Assembly (NCBI RefSeq): GCF_004348725.1
Contig: NZ_SMKR01000022.1
Location: 1-57,719, forward strand
Direction of reading: 5' to 3'
Length of the DNA: 57,719 nt
DNA from: Kribbella turkmenica
Lineage (GTDB): Bacteria; Actinomycetota; Actinomycetes; Propionibacteriales; Kribbellaceae
A model generated the notes under the pieces. It ran no database searches and was not told where the DNA came from. It saw only the letters and a list, made by a program, of their open reading frames with translations. Numbering within the stretch: position 1 is the first letter of the stretch; each line of letters starts with the position of its first letter. Both the position numbers and the translations under genes were made by a program. Of this stretch, positions 8,728-18,024 are shown in pieces.

Positions 8728-9840
8728 ATGAAACATCGCGCGGAGGCCCTGCAGGCCACGCGGATCGTGGTGAAGGTCGGCTCGTCGTCGCTGACCCAGC
8801 GCGGCAAGATCGACCTGGAACGGCTCCGGCTGCTCGTCGACGCCATCGCGGCGCGCCGGGTGGAGGGCACCGAGGTCGTGCTCGTCTCGTCGGGCGCGAT
8901 CGCGGCCGGCCTGGCACCGATGGGCCTGCGCTCGCGGCCGCGTGACCTGGCCACCCAGCAGGCGGCCGCGTCCGTCGGGCAGGGCCTGCTGATGGCTCGC
9001 TACAGCGACGCGTTCGCGGCCCACGGCCTGCGCGTCGGGCAGGTGCTGCTGACGGTCGACGACGTGACCCGGCGCAGTCACTACCGCAACGCGTACCGGA
9101 CGTTCGCGCGCCTGCTCGAGCTTGGCGTCGTACCGATCGTCAACGAGAACGACACGGTGGCGACCACCGAGATCCGGTTCGGTGACAACGACCGGCTGGC
9201 CGCGTTGACCAGCCACCTGGTGCACGCGGACCTGTTGCTGCTGCTGTCGGACGTCGACGGCCTGTACGACGGGGATCCGCGTAAACCTGGTACCGCGATG
9301 GTCGCGGACGTCCGGGGGCCGAAGGATTTCGAGCCGCTGCGGATCGGCCGGACCGGATCGTCGGGAGTCGGCACCGGCGGCATGCAGACGAAGGTCGAGG
9401 CGGCCGCGATCGCCACGGAGGCAGGGATTCCGGTCGTGCTGACCTCGGCCGCCCGGGTCGGCGAGGCGCTGAAGGGACTGCCGGTCGGCACGCTGTTCCA
9501 CCCGACCGGCCGTCGCCGCAAGACCCGTCTGCTCTGGCTCGCGCACGCGACCTCGGGCCAGGGCCGCCTGCGCCTGGACGAAGGTGCGGTCCGGGCGGTG
9601 ACCGAACGCCGTACGTCGCTGCTGCCGGCCGGGATCTCGGGTGTCGAAGGCACCTTCTCCGCCGGGGATCCGGTCGACCTGGTGTCCCCGGCAGGAGTGG
9701 TCGTCGCCCGCGGACTGGTCAACTACGACGCGACCGAGCTCCCCGACCTGCTGGGCCGTTCGACCCGGGAGCTGGCCAGGGAGCTGGGTGCCGCGTACGA
9801 GCGCGAGGTCGTCCACCGCGACGACCTGGTGCTGCTCTAG
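8728..9840 (+). CDS. proB: Glutamate 5-kinase
   Basis: First step of proline synthesis: ATP-dependent phosphorylation of L-glutamate. It has 370 residues with an amino-acid kinase domain (KVGSSSLTQ at the N-terminus, LVSSGAIAAG, NENDTVAT, LLSDVDGLYDGDP, GTGGMQTKVEAA) and a C-terminal PUA domain (~280-360). It is cotranscribed with obg. In many relatives proA follows directly, but here proA lies 10 kb downstream. It ends convergently with the universal stress protein gene, 17 nt away. Confidence 0.96.
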   Translation: MKHRAEALQATRIVVKVGSSSLTQRGKIDLERLRLLVDAIAARRVEGTEVVLVSSGAIAAGLAPMGLRSRPRDLATQQAAASVGQGLLMARYSDAFAAHGLRVGQVLLTVDDVTRRSHYRNAYRTFARLLELGVVPIVNENDTVATTEIRFGDNDRLAALTSHLVHADLLLLLSDVDGLYDGDPRKPGTAMVADVRGPKDFEPLRIGRTGSSGVGTGGMQTKVEAAAIATEAGIPVVLTSAARVGEALKGLPVGTLFHPTGRRRKTRLLWLAHATSGQGRLRLDEGAVRAVTERRTSLLPAGISGVEGTFSAGDPVDLVSPAGVVVARGLVNYDATELPDLLGRSTRELARELGAAYEREVVHRDDLVLL

Positions 9841-9857
9841 CGTCCTGGGTCAGGACA

Positions 9858-10247
9858 CTAGGGTTTGACCGCCAGGACCGGGCACTCGGCCTGCAGCAGG
9901 ATGGTCTGTGCCTGGCTGCCCATCAGGAGCTTGCCGACAGCTGAGCGGCGGCGCAGGCCGATGACGATGAGCTCGGCGTTGATCTCGTGCGCGAGCGTGA
10001 GGATCTGGTCGGCCGCGTCCTTGCCCTCGACCAGCTGTTTGAGCTCGTGCTCGACCCCGGAGCCGGCCAGCCGGTCCTCGACCGAATCCCACTGCTCGTG
10101 ACTGGCGAACCGCTTGTCCACCAGCGCCTCGCCGCGGCTGGAGTTGACCACCACCAGGCGCTGGTCCCGGAGCCTGGCCTCCTCGATCGCACTGTCGAGA
10201 GCGGCCATGCCCTCGCTGGTCGGCACGTATCCGACGATGATCGCCAC
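9858..10247 (-). CDS. Universal stress protein family (UspA-like)
   Basis: A 129-residue single-domain USP. The N-terminus IIVGYVPTSEG carries the nucleotide-pocket strand, and the C-terminus IVIGLRRRSAVGKLLMGSQAQTI resembles the G-2x-G-9x-G(S/T) ATP-binding signature, though the second residue pattern is degenerate. The GTG start lies 2 nt after the tctA stop, so it is the last gene of the transporter operon. A USP appended to a tct operon may link transport to energy or stress state; that is inference. Confidence 0.85.
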   Translation of the reverse strand: MAIIVGYVPTSEGMAALDSAIEEARLRDQRLVVVNSSRGEALVDKRFASHEQWDSVEDRLAGSGVEHELKQLVEGKDAADQILTLAHEINAELIVIGLRRRSAVGKLLMGSQAQTILLQAECPVLAVKP

Positions 10248-10249
10248 GG

Positions 10250-11770
10250 CTACTCCCCCTTCTCGGCGTGCTGCGGTTCGTTGGTCTTCTTCGGCGTACG
10301 GAGCCGGCCGACGATCGGCGGGACCACCACGACCAGCAGGATGACGACGTACACGGCCTTGGAGAACCAGGTGTTGTAGAGGCCGCTGAGCTGGCCGTCG
10401 CTGATCTGCAGGGCGCGGCGCATCTGCTCCTCGGCGGTCGGGCCGAGGATGATGCCGATGATCGCCGGCACCACCGGCAGGCCGAAGCGGCGCATGCCGA
10501 AGCCGAGCGCGCCGAGGACGAGCAGCAGCCACAGGTCGAACGTGGACAGGTTCGCGGCGTACGCGCCGATGCTGGCGAAGAACAGGATGCCGGCGTACAG
10601 GTACGGCCGGGGGATCCGCAGCAGCTTGGCCCACATCGGCGCCAGCGGCAGATTCAGCGCGAGCAGGATCGCGTTGCCGATGAACAGGCTGGCGACCAGA
10701 CCCCAGACCAGCTCGGGCTGCGTCTCCAGCAGCCGCGGGCCTGGCTGGATGCCGTAGCCCTGGAAGGCGCCGAGCATCACCGCGGCGGTCGCGGTGGTCG
10801 GGATTCCCAGCGTGAGCAGGGGAACCAGACCGCCCGCGGCCGACGCGTTGTTCGTCGCCTCGGGACCGGCGACGCCCTCGATCGCACCCTTGCCGAACTC
10901 CTCGGGGTGCTTGGTCAGCTTCTTCTCGGTGACGTACGACAGGAACGTCGGGATCTCCGCGCCACCGGCCGGTACGGCGCCGAACGGGAAACCGATCGCG
11001 GTCCCGCGCAGCCAGGGCTTCCAGGACCGGCGCCAGTCGTTCCGGTTCATCCGGGCGGCGCCGACTCCGATGATCTCGACCGGGGTACGGCGCAGGTGGG
11101 CGGCGATCCACATTGCCTCGCCGACCGCGAACAGGGCGACCGCGACCACGACCACGTCGATGCCGTCGGCAAGTTCCGGGATGCCCAGCGTGAGCCGTTG
11201 CTGACCGGAGGTCGGGTCGATTCCGATCAGGCCGATCAGCAGCCCGATCGCCAGCGCGGCCAGGCCGCGGACCTTCGACGAGCCGAGCACGGTGGTGACG
11301 GCGATGAACGCCAGCACCATCACCGCGAAGTAGTCCGGCGCGCCCATCTTGATGGCCAGCTTCACCACTTGCGGCGCCAGCAGGGCCAGGCAGAGCGTGC
11401 CGATCGTGCCGGCTACGAACGATCCGATCGCGGCCGTGGCCAGCGCGGCGGCACCTCGGCCCGCGCGGGCCATCCGGTTGCCTTCGATCGCGGTGATCAC
11501 CGAGGCGCTCTCACCGGGTGTGTTCAGCAGGATCGACGTGGTCGAGCCGCCGTACATGCCGCCGTAGTAGATGCCGGCGAACATGATGAAGGCCTGGGTC
11601 GGCTCGAGTGAGTACGTCAGCGGCAGCAGCAGCGCGATCGTCATCGCCGGCCCGATCCCGGGCAGCACGCCGATCGCCGTACCGAGCAGGACGCCGACGA
11701 AGGCGTACAGCAGATTGGTCGGGTGGGCGGCGGTGGCGAAACCGTTCAGCAGGTCGGTGAGTGCGTCCAT
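10250..11770 (-). CDS. tctA: Tripartite tricarboxylate transporter, large permease TctA
   Basis: A 506-residue permease with about 12 hydrophobic segments. TctA signatures are visible: [18 protein letters not shown] near residue 40, and the Gly/Pro-rich [20 protein letters not shown] near 70-90. A second copy of this type of motif, [13 protein letters not shown], occurs near 265. It forms the main channel of the secondary transporter, working with TctB and the TctC binding protein. The start overlaps the tctB stop (TGATG). Substrate class is carboxylates; the exact compound is not deducible. Confidence 0.95.
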   Translation of the reverse strand: MDALTDLLNGFATAAHPTNLLYAFVGVLLGTAIGVLPGIGPAMTIALLLPLTYSLEPTQAFIMFAGIYYGGMYGGSTTSILLNTPGESASVITAIEGNRMARAGRGAAALATAAIGSFVAGTIGTLCLALLAPQVVKLAIKMGAPDYFAVMVLAFIAVTTVLGSSKVRGLAALAIGLLIGLIGIDPTSGQQRLTLGIPELADGIDVVVVAVALFAVGEAMWIAAHLRRTPVEIIGVGAARMNRNDWRRSWKPWLRGTAIGFPFGAVPAGGAEIPTFLSYVTEKKLTKHPEEFGKGAIEGVAGPEATNNASAAGGLVPLLTLGIPTTATAAVMLGAFQGYGIQPGPRLLETQPELVWGLVASLFIGNAILLALNLPLAPMWAKLLRIPRPYLYAGILFFASIGAYAANLSTFDLWLLLVLGALGFGMRRFGLPVVPAIIGIILGPTAEEQMRRALQISDGQLSGLYNTWFSKAVYVVILLVVVVPPIVGRLRTPKKTNEPQHAEKGE

Positions 11771-12288
11771 CAGAGGATTCCCTTGAGGATGCCGACCGGA
11801 AGGGCGATGCCCAGCGCGAGATTGAACAGGTACCAGGTGCCGACCGACAAGGCGATCGAGATGATCGCGTTGCGGACCGGGTGCCGGCTGCCGAGCGCGT
11901 AGGTGGTGCCGAAGAACAGCACCGCCCCCGACACCGGCCAGCCGAGCCGGTCGATCAGCAGGATGTTGGCCACGAACGCCGCCGTCAGCAGGCCGAGGGT
12001 CTTCCAGTCACTGCCGTGACCGAGGTCGACGTCCTCGCCGGCCTCCTGCTCGCCGCGGCCGCCGCGCAGGACGTCGACGGCGAGCAGTAAAGCGGTCAGG
12101 ATCAGCAGCGCCCCGACGGCCAGCGGGATCGTTTTGGCGTCGACCGGCCCGCGGGCCTGGACGTCGGGGAGCCGGAGCGCGTCGCCCACGGCCCAGCCGC
12201 CGAGGACCAGGAGCAGGAGGGCCACTCCGAGCTCGGAGCGGCCCTGCGTCGACGGGCCTCGGGTGGTGCTCGCGGACGGAGTGCTCAT
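11770..12288 (-). CDS. tctB: Tripartite tricarboxylate transporter, small subunit TctB
   Basis: A 172-residue membrane protein with four predicted helices ([51 protein letters not shown], and the C-terminal pair [23 protein letters not shown]). Position between tctC and tctA and the size fit TctB. The frame is open far upstream into tctC, but the ATG at 12288 overlaps the tctC stop, which fits translational coupling. Confidence 0.92.
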   Translation of the reverse strand: MSTPSASTTRGPSTQGRSELGVALLLLVLGGWAVGDALRLPDVQARGPVDAKTIPLAVGALLILTALLLAVDVLRGGRGEQEAGEDVDLGHGSDWKTLGLLTAAFVANILLIDRLGWPVSGAVLFFGTTYALGSRHPVRNAIISIALSVGTWYLFNLALGIALPVGILKGIL

Positions 12289-13286
12289 CAGGCCACGAGA
12301 CCCAGTTCCCGCAGTACGCCCGCGACCCGGTCGTTCTCCGACGTGAGGAAGGTCTTGAACTCGTCGCCGGTCTGGAACGCGTCGGCCCAGCCCTGGTCGG
12401 CCAGCGTCTGCTTCCACTGCGGCGAGTCGTGCATCTTGGTCAGCAGGTCGACGAACTGCTGCTTCTTCTCGTCCGACAGCTCCGGCGGCGCGACGATCCC
12501 GCGCCAGTTGGTGAAGACCAGGTCGACGCCGAGGCTCTTCAGCGTCGGTGCGTCGATGCCCTCGACCGGCTTCTCGGTGGTGACCGCGAGAATCTTGACG
12601 TCGCCGGTCTTGGCCTGCTCGGCGACCTCGCCGATCCCGGTCGCGGCGAACGCGACCTTCTTGCCGAGCACCGCGGTCAGCAGTTCGCCGCCGCCGTCGT
12701 ACGGCACGTAGTTGACGCTCTTGGGCTCGACGCCGACGGCCTTCGCCAGCAGCATCGGGGTCAGGTGGTCCGGGCCGCCCGCGTTCGACGCGCCGCCGAC
12801 CGGCACCTTGCCCGGGTCCGCCTTCCAGGCGGTGACCAGCTGGTCCAGGCTGGTGTACGGCGACCCCTTCGGGACGACGATCGCCTCCGCCTCCTCGATC
12901 AGCTTGGCGATCGGCACGGTGTCCTGCAGCGTGGCCTTCGACTTGTTCGTGTAGACGGCCCCGACGACGCCGAGTCCCATCTGCATCAGGATGTCTTCCT
13001 TGCCCTTCTCGTTCACCAGCCGCTGCAGGCCGACCGTGCCGCCGGCGCCCGCGGTGTTGAACACCTCGACGGTGTCGGTGAGCTCGGCGTCCTGCATCGC
13101 CTTGGCCGCGGCCCGGGCGGTGGTGTCGTAGCCGCTGCCGGGGGAGTTCGGCACGAGGATGCGCAGACCCTTCACCGGGCCGGTGCCGCCGGAAGCGTTG
13201 TCGTCGGCGCTGACGCCACAGCTGGTGGCCGCGAGGGCGACCGCCAGTACGGCGGCGATGCTGGTGAACCACGTCCGTGCTTTCAC
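12288..13286 (-). CDS. tctC: Tripartite tricarboxylate transporter solute-binding protein TctC
   Basis: A 332-residue extracytoplasmic binding protein. It has a lipoprotein signal ending AATSC, so Cys ~23 is probably lipidated. The Bug/TctC fold is recognisable: RILVPNSPGSGYDTTARA, NTAGAGGTVGLQ, and FTNWRGIVAPPEL. It captures the carboxylate for TctAB. It is the first gene of the leftward operon, whose promoter region faces the sensor-kinase gene. Confidence 0.95.
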   Translation of the reverse strand: MKARTWFTSIAAVLAVALAATSCGVSADDNASGGTGPVKGLRILVPNSPGSGYDTTARAAAKAMQDAELTDTVEVFNTAGAGGTVGLQRLVNEKGKEDILMQMGLGVVGAVYTNKSKATLQDTVPIAKLIEEAEAIVVPKGSPYTSLDQLVTAWKADPGKVPVGGASNAGGPDHLTPMLLAKAVGVEPKSVNYVPYDGGGELLTAVLGKKVAFAATGIGEVAEQAKTGDVKILAVTTEKPVEGIDAPTLKSLGVDLVFTNWRGIVAPPELSDEKKQQFVDLLTKMHDSPQWKQTLADQGWADAFQTGDEFKTFLTSENDRVAGVLRELGLVA

Positions 13287-13370
13287 GGCGGTCTCCTTGG
13301 GCTGGATGGTTCTGCGGTGGTGCGGTCGCCGTCAGCGTGCCGTGGGCGCGGTGAGGGTGTCACCGTTGTG

Positions 13371-13385
13371 AACGCAATGTGCGTT
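13371..13385. promoter_or_regulatory. Candidate operator between tctC and the sensor kinase
   Basis: An inverted repeat AACGCA-ATG-TGCGTT lies in the 160-bp divergent gap, surrounded by further GTGAAC / GTTCAT half-sites. This is where the CitB-type response regulator encoded next door would be expected to bind to control tctCBA. Binding is an inference. Confidence 0.45.
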
Positions 13386-13446
13386 GTGTTCATTGTGCTC
13401 ACGCCAAAGATGGCGCGATCCGGCCGTCGGCTAGCACAATCGAGCC

Positions 13447-15066
13447 GTGACGGCGAGGTGGCGACTGCTCCTGGGCCGGCGTCGATGGACGCTGGCCGGG
13501 CGGATGCTGGCCATGCAGTTGCTGATCGTCCTCGTCGTCCTCGTCGGGGTCGCGGCGGTCTCGCTGGCCCAGTCCAACGCGCGCTTCCGCGACACCGAAG
13601 GGCGCCGCGCGCTCGCGGTGGCGGAGCAGTTGGCCGTCACCTCGGGCGTCCGCGTGGCGGCCGCGTCGAACGGGGCGCCTGCCTTCCTGAGCCAGGCGCA
13701 GTCCACGGTGACGTCCGGCGCGAGCTTCTCGGGTTCGACGTACGTCCTGGTCGCGGTGCGGGACCGGCGGATCATCGCCTCGTCCGATCCGTTGCCCAAG
13801 ATGACGACCGCGCGGGTGCAGGCGACCGACGCTTTCCTGGGCCGCTCGTGGATCGGGCAGGACGAGGACACCGGCGCGGCGCTGGCAATGGCGCCGATCA
13901 TCAACGTCGGCACGCGCGAGACCGACGGTGTCGTGGCGGTCGGCCGGCAGTACCCGTCACTGCTGGCCAACCTGCGGGAGGCGCTGCCCAACCTGCTCAC
14001 CTATCTCGGCATCGCCAGCCTGCTCGGCGTGGCCGGGTCGTTGCTACTGGCAAGAACGGTGAAACGCCAGACGCTCGGGCTGGAGCCGCGCGAGATCACC
14101 GGGCTGGTGGAGCAGCGCGAGGCCCTGCTGCACGGCATCAAGGAGGGCGTGCTGGCCGTCGACCTGCAGCGCCGGATCACGATGGTCAACGACCAGGCCG
14201 CGCACCTGCTCGGCATCCCGCTGGCCTCGGCCGGGCAAGCGCTGGGCGAGGTGGACGGCACCGGCCGGCTGCTGGAGATCTTCGACGGACCCGAGCGGAC
14301 GACCGACCAGATCCTGCCGCTGCACGGCCGCGTGCTCACCTTGAGCCGGATGCCGGTGCGCAGCCACGGCCGTCAGATCGGCTGGGTGGCCACTTTCCGC
14401 GACCGGACCGAGCTGCTGGAGCTGCAGCGGGAGCTCGACCTCACCCGCAACACCACCGACACCCTGCGGGCGCAGGCCCACGAGTTCAGCAACCGGATGC
14501 ACATCGTCAGCGGCCTCGTCGAGTTGGGTGAGTACGAGGAGGTACTGCGCTACATCCAGCAGGTCGCCGCTGACCAGACCGAGCTGACCGCCGGTGTGAC
14601 GGCGCGGGTGGCGGACCCCGCGGTCGCCGCGCTGCTGATCGCGAAGTCCTCGCAGGCCGTGGAGCGCGGCGTCACCTTCGAGATCGAGCCGGGCAGCCTG
14701 TTGCCGCGGCTGGACGAGCGGCTCGCGACCGACGTCTCGACGGTGCTCGGCAACCTGGTCGACAACGCTCTGGACGCCGCTGCCGGTGGTCCGGATCCGT
14801 TCGTCGCCGTCCAGGTGCTCGAGCGCGACGGCGCCGTACGGATCCAGGTCCGGGACTCCGGTCCCGGCGTGGACGGCGCGATGCAGCACCGGGTGTTCGC
14901 GCACGGGTTCAGCACGAAGAACAGCGAGTCCGGCGAGCACGGGATCGGGCTGGCGCTGGTGCGGGTGATCTGCCGCAAGCGCGGCGGCGACGTGACGGTG
15001 CACAACGACGCGGGCGCCGTGTTCGTGGCGACCCTGCCGATGCTCGCCCCGGCGGTGCGGACATGA
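13447..15066 (+). CDS. Sensor histidine kinase, CitA/DpiB/DcuS family
   Basis: A 539-residue membrane kinase. TM1 is near 20-40 (MQLLIVLVVLVGVAAVSLA). A periplasmic PDC sensor domain spans ~40-180 and TM2 is near 185-200 (LLTYLGIASLLGVAGSLLLA). A cytoplasmic PAS follows at ~215-325 (KEGVLAVDLQRRITMVN, ATFRDRTELLEL). The SpoOB-type histidine is in QAHEFSNRMH (His ~345). ATPase motifs are GNLVDNALDAA, DSGPGV and GEHGIGLAL. Divergence from tctCBA and the family's known sensing of C4/C6 carboxylates suggest it senses the transporter substrate. The response regulator overlaps it by 4 nt. Confidence 0.93.
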   Translation: MTARWRLLLGRRRWTLAGRMLAMQLLIVLVVLVGVAAVSLAQSNARFRDTEGRRALAVAEQLAVTSGVRVAAASNGAPAFLSQAQSTVTSGASFSGSTYVLVAVRDRRIIASSDPLPKMTTARVQATDAFLGRSWIGQDEDTGAALAMAPIINVGTRETDGVVAVGRQYPSLLANLREALPNLLTYLGIASLLGVAGSLLLARTVKRQTLGLEPREITGLVEQREALLHGIKEGVLAVDLQRRITMVNDQAAHLLGIPLASAGQALGEVDGTGRLLEIFDGPERTTDQILPLHGRVLTLSRMPVRSHGRQIGWVATFRDRTELLELQRELDLTRNTTDTLRAQAHEFSNRMHIVSGLVELGEYEEVLRYIQQVAADQTELTAGVTARVADPAVAALLIAKSSQAVERGVTFEIEPGSLLPRLDERLATDVSTVLGNLVDNALDAAAGGPDPFVAVQVLERDGAVRIQVRDSGPGVDGAMQHRVFAHGFSTKNSESGEHGIGLALVRVICRKRGGDVTVHNDAGAVFVATLPMLAPAVRT

Positions 15067-15746
15067 TCCAGGTGCTGGTCGTCGACGACGACTTCATGGT
15101 GGCCCGGCTGCACTCGAGTGTGGTGTCGCGGCAGCCCGGCTTCGAGGTGGTCGGTGCCGCGCGCAACGGTACCGAGGCGCTGGGCGCCGTACGGGCGCTG
15201 CGGCCGGATCTCGTCCTGCTCGACATCCACCTGCCGGACATGAGCGGTCTGGAAGTGTTGCGCCGGTTCCGCGAGTCGTCGGCGGACTATCCGGTCGACG
15301 TGATCGTGATCAGCGCCGCGCGTGATCTGGACAGTCTGCGGACGGCGTTGCGCGGCGGCGTGTTCCAGTACCTGGTGAAGCCGTTCGAGATCGAGTCGCT
15401 CCGGAGCAAGCTGACGGAGTACGCCGAGCATCGGGCCGAGCTCCAGCGGTTGACGGACATCGACCAGGCGGAGGTCGACCGGGTGTTCCGGGCGCAGGGG
15501 AGTCGGGGGCCGTCGACCGCGCCGAAGGGAATCAGCCCGGAGACGACGGATCTCGTCGTGCAGGCGTTGGGGGACGCGCCGGACGACGGGATGTCCGCGA
15601 GCGACTGCGCGGCGGTGACCGGGCTGTCGCGCAGCAGCACGCGTCGCTACCTCGAACACCTGGTGACGATCGGCCGGGCGGAGATGCGGCCTCGCTACGG
15701 CGTCGCCGGCCGGCCGGAGCGCCGCTACCGCCTGCTCCGGCGGTAA
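15063..15746 (+). CDS. CitB/DpiA-family response regulator
   Basis: A 227-residue regulator. The receiver domain has LVVDDDF and the phosphoacceptor in LLDIHLPD (Asp ~54), with VISAARD and LVKPFE. The C-terminal winged-helix-like DNA-binding domain contains 'LSRSSTRRYLEHLVTIGRAEMRPRYG', typical of the DpiA/CitB group. It is translationally coupled to the kinase (ATGA overlap). It likely activates the divergent tctCBA operon. Confidence 0.93.
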   Translation: MIQVLVVDDDFMVARLHSSVVSRQPGFEVVGAARNGTEALGAVRALRPDLVLLDIHLPDMSGLEVLRRFRESSADYPVDVIVISAARDLDSLRTALRGGVFQYLVKPFEIESLRSKLTEYAEHRAELQRLTDIDQAEVDRVFRAQGSRGPSTAPKGISPETTDLVVQALGDAPDDGMSASDCAAVTGLSRSSTRRYLEHLVTIGRAEMRPRYGVAGRPERRYRLLRR

Positions 15747-15776
15747 CCCCCACCCCGCCGCCCGGCTGCTCACAGT

Positions 15777-15834
15777 GGGGGCCTTGAACAGGAAACGGGG
15801 GCCTGCCACACGTAATAACCTGTTCAAGGCCCCG
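15777..15834. terminator. Long-loop inverted repeat between convergent genes
   Basis: GGGGCCTTGAACAGG at the left and CCTGTTCAAGGCCCC at the right are perfectly complementary over 15 bp with a ~27-nt loop. It sits between the response regulator (+) and GntR (-) stops and may work as a bidirectional terminator. The loop is longer than usual. Confidence 0.5.
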
Positions 15835-15905
15835 GCGGGATGTCCAAGCGCCCGGGAAAGTGCCGGCCCGGGGCGGGGTCGTCGGGGAAGCGGCCTGGGC
15901 GGGGC

Positions 15906-16562
15906 CTACGGGAGGCGTTCGGTGATGGCGTTCAGAGCTGTGTCGCGGGCGGTGAGGACGTGCGCCTCGGCGAGCTCGCGCGCCCGGGCGGCGTCCCTGG
16001 TGACCAGCGCGTCGAGGATGCCGCGGTGTTCCGCCAGCGCGGCCGTCCGGCGCAGTTGCGACTGGTTCGTGAACGCCCGGTAGCGCGCCATCTGCCCGTC
16101 CACCTGCTGGTGCAGCCGCCGCGCCCACCCGTGCGCGGCGATCTCCGCGATCTCGAGATGGAAGTCGTGCCCGGCGTTCATCGCGTCCTCGGCGAACTCG
16201 ACCAGCCGCTCGTTCCTCGCCACCAGCCGGGTGAGCGCCTCGGCGCCCGCATCCGTCATCAGCTCGGCCGCCTCCGCGGCCATCAGCCCCTCCAGGCACG
16301 CCCGGACGGTGTAGAGCTCGTCGATCTCCTGCGCCGACAGTGACCGCACCACCATCCCGCCGGTCGGCAGCTGGTCGACCAGGTCCTCGGCGAGCAGCAG
16401 CCGGAGCGCCTCCCGCAGCGGCGTCCGGCTCACCTGCAGCTGCTGGGAGAGCTCGGGCTCGAACAACCGCCGGCCCGGAGGCAGCTCGAGCGACAGGATC
16501 TGTCGTTTCAGCTCGGCGTAGACGACCTGGCCGCCGGAGGCGCGCCGTAGTTTGTCCGTCAT
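15906..16562 (-). CDS. GntR-family transcriptional regulator, FCD domain
   Basis: A 218-residue protein. The N-terminal winged helix includes VYAELKRQILSLELPPG and VSRTPLREALRLL. A C-terminal FCD ligand domain runs from ~80 (ELYTVRACLEGLMAAEAAEL), with the metal-binding histidine pattern (HDFHLEIAE, EHRGILDAL, and an Ala-rich last helix). The ATG at 16562 with AAAGGAGAG upstream is preferred to longer frames that would run across the operator. It is divergent from the Ldh operon, which it probably represses until an acid ligand binds. Confidence 0.93.
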   Translation of the reverse strand: MTDKLRRASGGQVVYAELKRQILSLELPPGRRLFEPELSQQLQVSRTPLREALRLLLAEDLVDQLPTGGMVVRSLSAQEIDELYTVRACLEGLMAAEAAELMTDAGAEALTRLVARNERLVEFAEDAMNAGHDFHLEIAEIAAHGWARRLHQQVDGQMARYRAFTNQSQLRRTAALAEHRGILDALVTRDAARARELAEAHVLTARDTALNAITERLP

Positions 16563-16580
16563 CCGGTCTCTCCTTTGCAC

Positions 16581-16594
16581 ACTTGTATACAAGT
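16581..16594. promoter_or_regulatory. GntR operator, 14-bp perfect palindrome
   Basis: ACTTGTATACAAGT is a perfect palindrome in the 80-bp gap between gntR and the Ldh operon. Core TTGTATACAA fits FCD-type GntR operators (TNGTNNNACNA-like). Its location 19 nt from the gntR start and 49 nt from the Ldh start suggests autoregulation and control of the catabolic operon. Confidence 0.75.
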
Positions 16595-16642
16595 ATGCTT
16601 CCGTAGGTCGTGTCATCGTAACCGCCAGAATCGGAGGAGCGG

Positions 16643-17710
16643 ATGGCGCCGGCCCAGCGGATCCGCCCGGACGCGCTGCTGTCGTTCACCACGGACGTCC
16701 TGCGCGCCGAAGACGTTCCTCAGCCGGACGCCCGGCTTCTCGCCGACACCCTGGTGACCGCCGAGTTGTGGGGGCACGCCTCCCACGGCATGCTCCGGCT
16801 GCCCTGGTACGTCGCCCGTCTGCGCAGCGGCGCGACAGCGCGAGTCACCAGGATCGAGCGCGTTCGTGACACCGGCGCGCTCGTGGTCCTCGACGGTGGC
16901 GACGGCATCGGCCAGGTGATCACCGACCACGCGATCTCGCTCGGCGTCGAACGGGCCCGCGAGTACGGCGTGAGCGCGGTCGGCGTCCGCAACTCCGGCC
17001 ACTTCGGCACGGCGGCGTACTTCACCCGCAAAGCCGCGGACCAGGGCTGCGTCGCCTTGCTCTGCACCAACGCCAGCCCGGCGATGGCCCCCTGGGGCGG
17101 CAGGCGGAAGAGCATCGGCACCAACCCGTGGTCGATCGCGGCGCCGGCCGGCCGGCACGGGACCGTGGTGATGGACCTGGCCAACACGGCCGTTGCCCGT
17201 GGCAAGGTCTACCTGGCGGCCGAGCGCGGGACCGAGATCCCGGCGGGCTGGGCCGCGGACGCCGACGGCAACCCGACCACCGATCCCCGGCGCGCGATCG
17301 ACGGCCTGATCCTGCCGATGGCCGGTCCCAAGGGCTACGTGATGTCGTTCATGTTCGACGTCCTGGCCGGCGTGCTGACCGGCAGCGCGTTCGGCGCCGG
17401 GGTCGCTGGCCCCTACCAGCGCGACGCGCCGAGTGGCGTCGGCCACCTGCTGCTCACGATCGACGTCGCCGCGATGGCCGACCCGGCGGCGTACGCCGAC
17501 CGCGTCGAAGCTCTCGTGGACGCCACCCACTCGGCCGAGACCGCGCCCTGGGCGGACCGGATCCTCGTCCCGGGCGAGCTCGAGGACCAGAACTTCGCCG
17601 AGCATGCCACCGCCGGAATCACCCTGACCGCCACCACCTGGACGAGCCTGGTCACGCTCGCCGCCGAGACCCAGGTCGACCTGCCCCCCACGGAGGAACT
17701 CGCCGCATGA
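16643..17710 (+). CDS. Ldh-family NAD(P)-dependent oxidoreductase (malate/lactate/ureidoglycolate type)
   Basis: A 355-residue protein of the Ldh_2 family: 'WGHASHGMLRLPWYV', 'VGVRNSGHFGTAAYF', 'GTNPWSIAAPAG', 'MDLANTAVARGK' and 'KGYVMSFMFDVLAGVLTG' are all family segments. These enzymes oxidise 2-hydroxyacids such as malate, ureidoglycolate, sulfolactate or diketogulonate; the substrate is unassigned here. GGAGGA precedes the ATG. It is first in a four-gene operon with 4-nt overlaps, divergent from gntR. Confidence 0.92.
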   Translation: MAPAQRIRPDALLSFTTDVLRAEDVPQPDARLLADTLVTAELWGHASHGMLRLPWYVARLRSGATARVTRIERVRDTGALVVLDGGDGIGQVITDHAISLGVERAREYGVSAVGVRNSGHFGTAAYFTRKAADQGCVALLCTNASPAMAPWGGRRKSIGTNPWSIAAPAGRHGTVVMDLANTAVARGKVYLAAERGTEIPAGWAADADGNPTTDPRRAIDGLILPMAGPKGYVMSFMFDVLAGVLTGSAFGAGVAGPYQRDAPSGVGHLLLTIDVAAMADPAAYADRVEALVDATHSAETAPWADRILVPGELEDQNFAEHATAGITLTATTWTSLVTLAAETQVDLPPTEELAA

Positions 17711-18024
17711 TCAGCCTCACCGTCTCCCTCCAGGTGGTCCCTGGGCATCTCGCCGAGTTCGTCGAGGCGATCCGGACCCAGGCCGAGCGGTCCTTCACCG
17801 ACGAGCCCGGCTGCCTGTACTTCGACGTCGGCCAGGACACCGCCGACGACCACCACTTCACCCTGTACGAGCTGTACGCCGATGAGGCGGCGGTCGAGGC
17901 GCATCGCCAGGCACCGCACTTCAAGGTATGGCGCGAGGCCGTCGCCGAGCACGTCGTACCGGGCAGCCAGGCCAACACCCTGGCCACTCGTCGTGTTCAC
18001 CACTCTGCCGAGGACCCTCGATGA
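17707..18024 (+). CDS. Antibiotic-biosynthesis-monooxygenase (ABM) domain protein
   Basis: A 105-residue single ABM domain with QVVPGHLAEFVEAI, EPGCLYFDVGQD and a conserved C-terminal HFKVWREAV. Small stand-alone ABM proteins act as quinol monooxygenases, as autoinducer-2-modifying LsrG-like isomerases, or in pathway detoxification. It overlaps both neighbours by 4 nt, so it belongs to the catabolic pathway of the operon. Confidence 0.88.
   Translation: MISLTVSLQVVPGHLAEFVEAIRTQAERSFTDEPGCLYFDVGQDTADDHHFTLYELYADEAAVEAHRQAPHFKVWREAVAEHVVPGSQANTLATRRVHHSAEDPR

Noticed and set aside
2455..9816. A 2,453-codon open frame on the minus strand across rne, rplU, rpmA, obg and proB
   Set aside because: It is antisense to well-supported genes and results from high third-position GC. 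The translation is low-complexity Arg/Gly/Leu without domains.
13371..13385. Considered as a phage or ICE operator
   Set aside because: It does not match the GTTGC-type ICE operators and lies between tctC and its regulator, so it fits a CitB-type site better.
12429..14531. A 700-codon plus-strand frame
   Set aside because: It covers tctC in antisense and the sensor kinase in another frame; both real genes have clear motifs.
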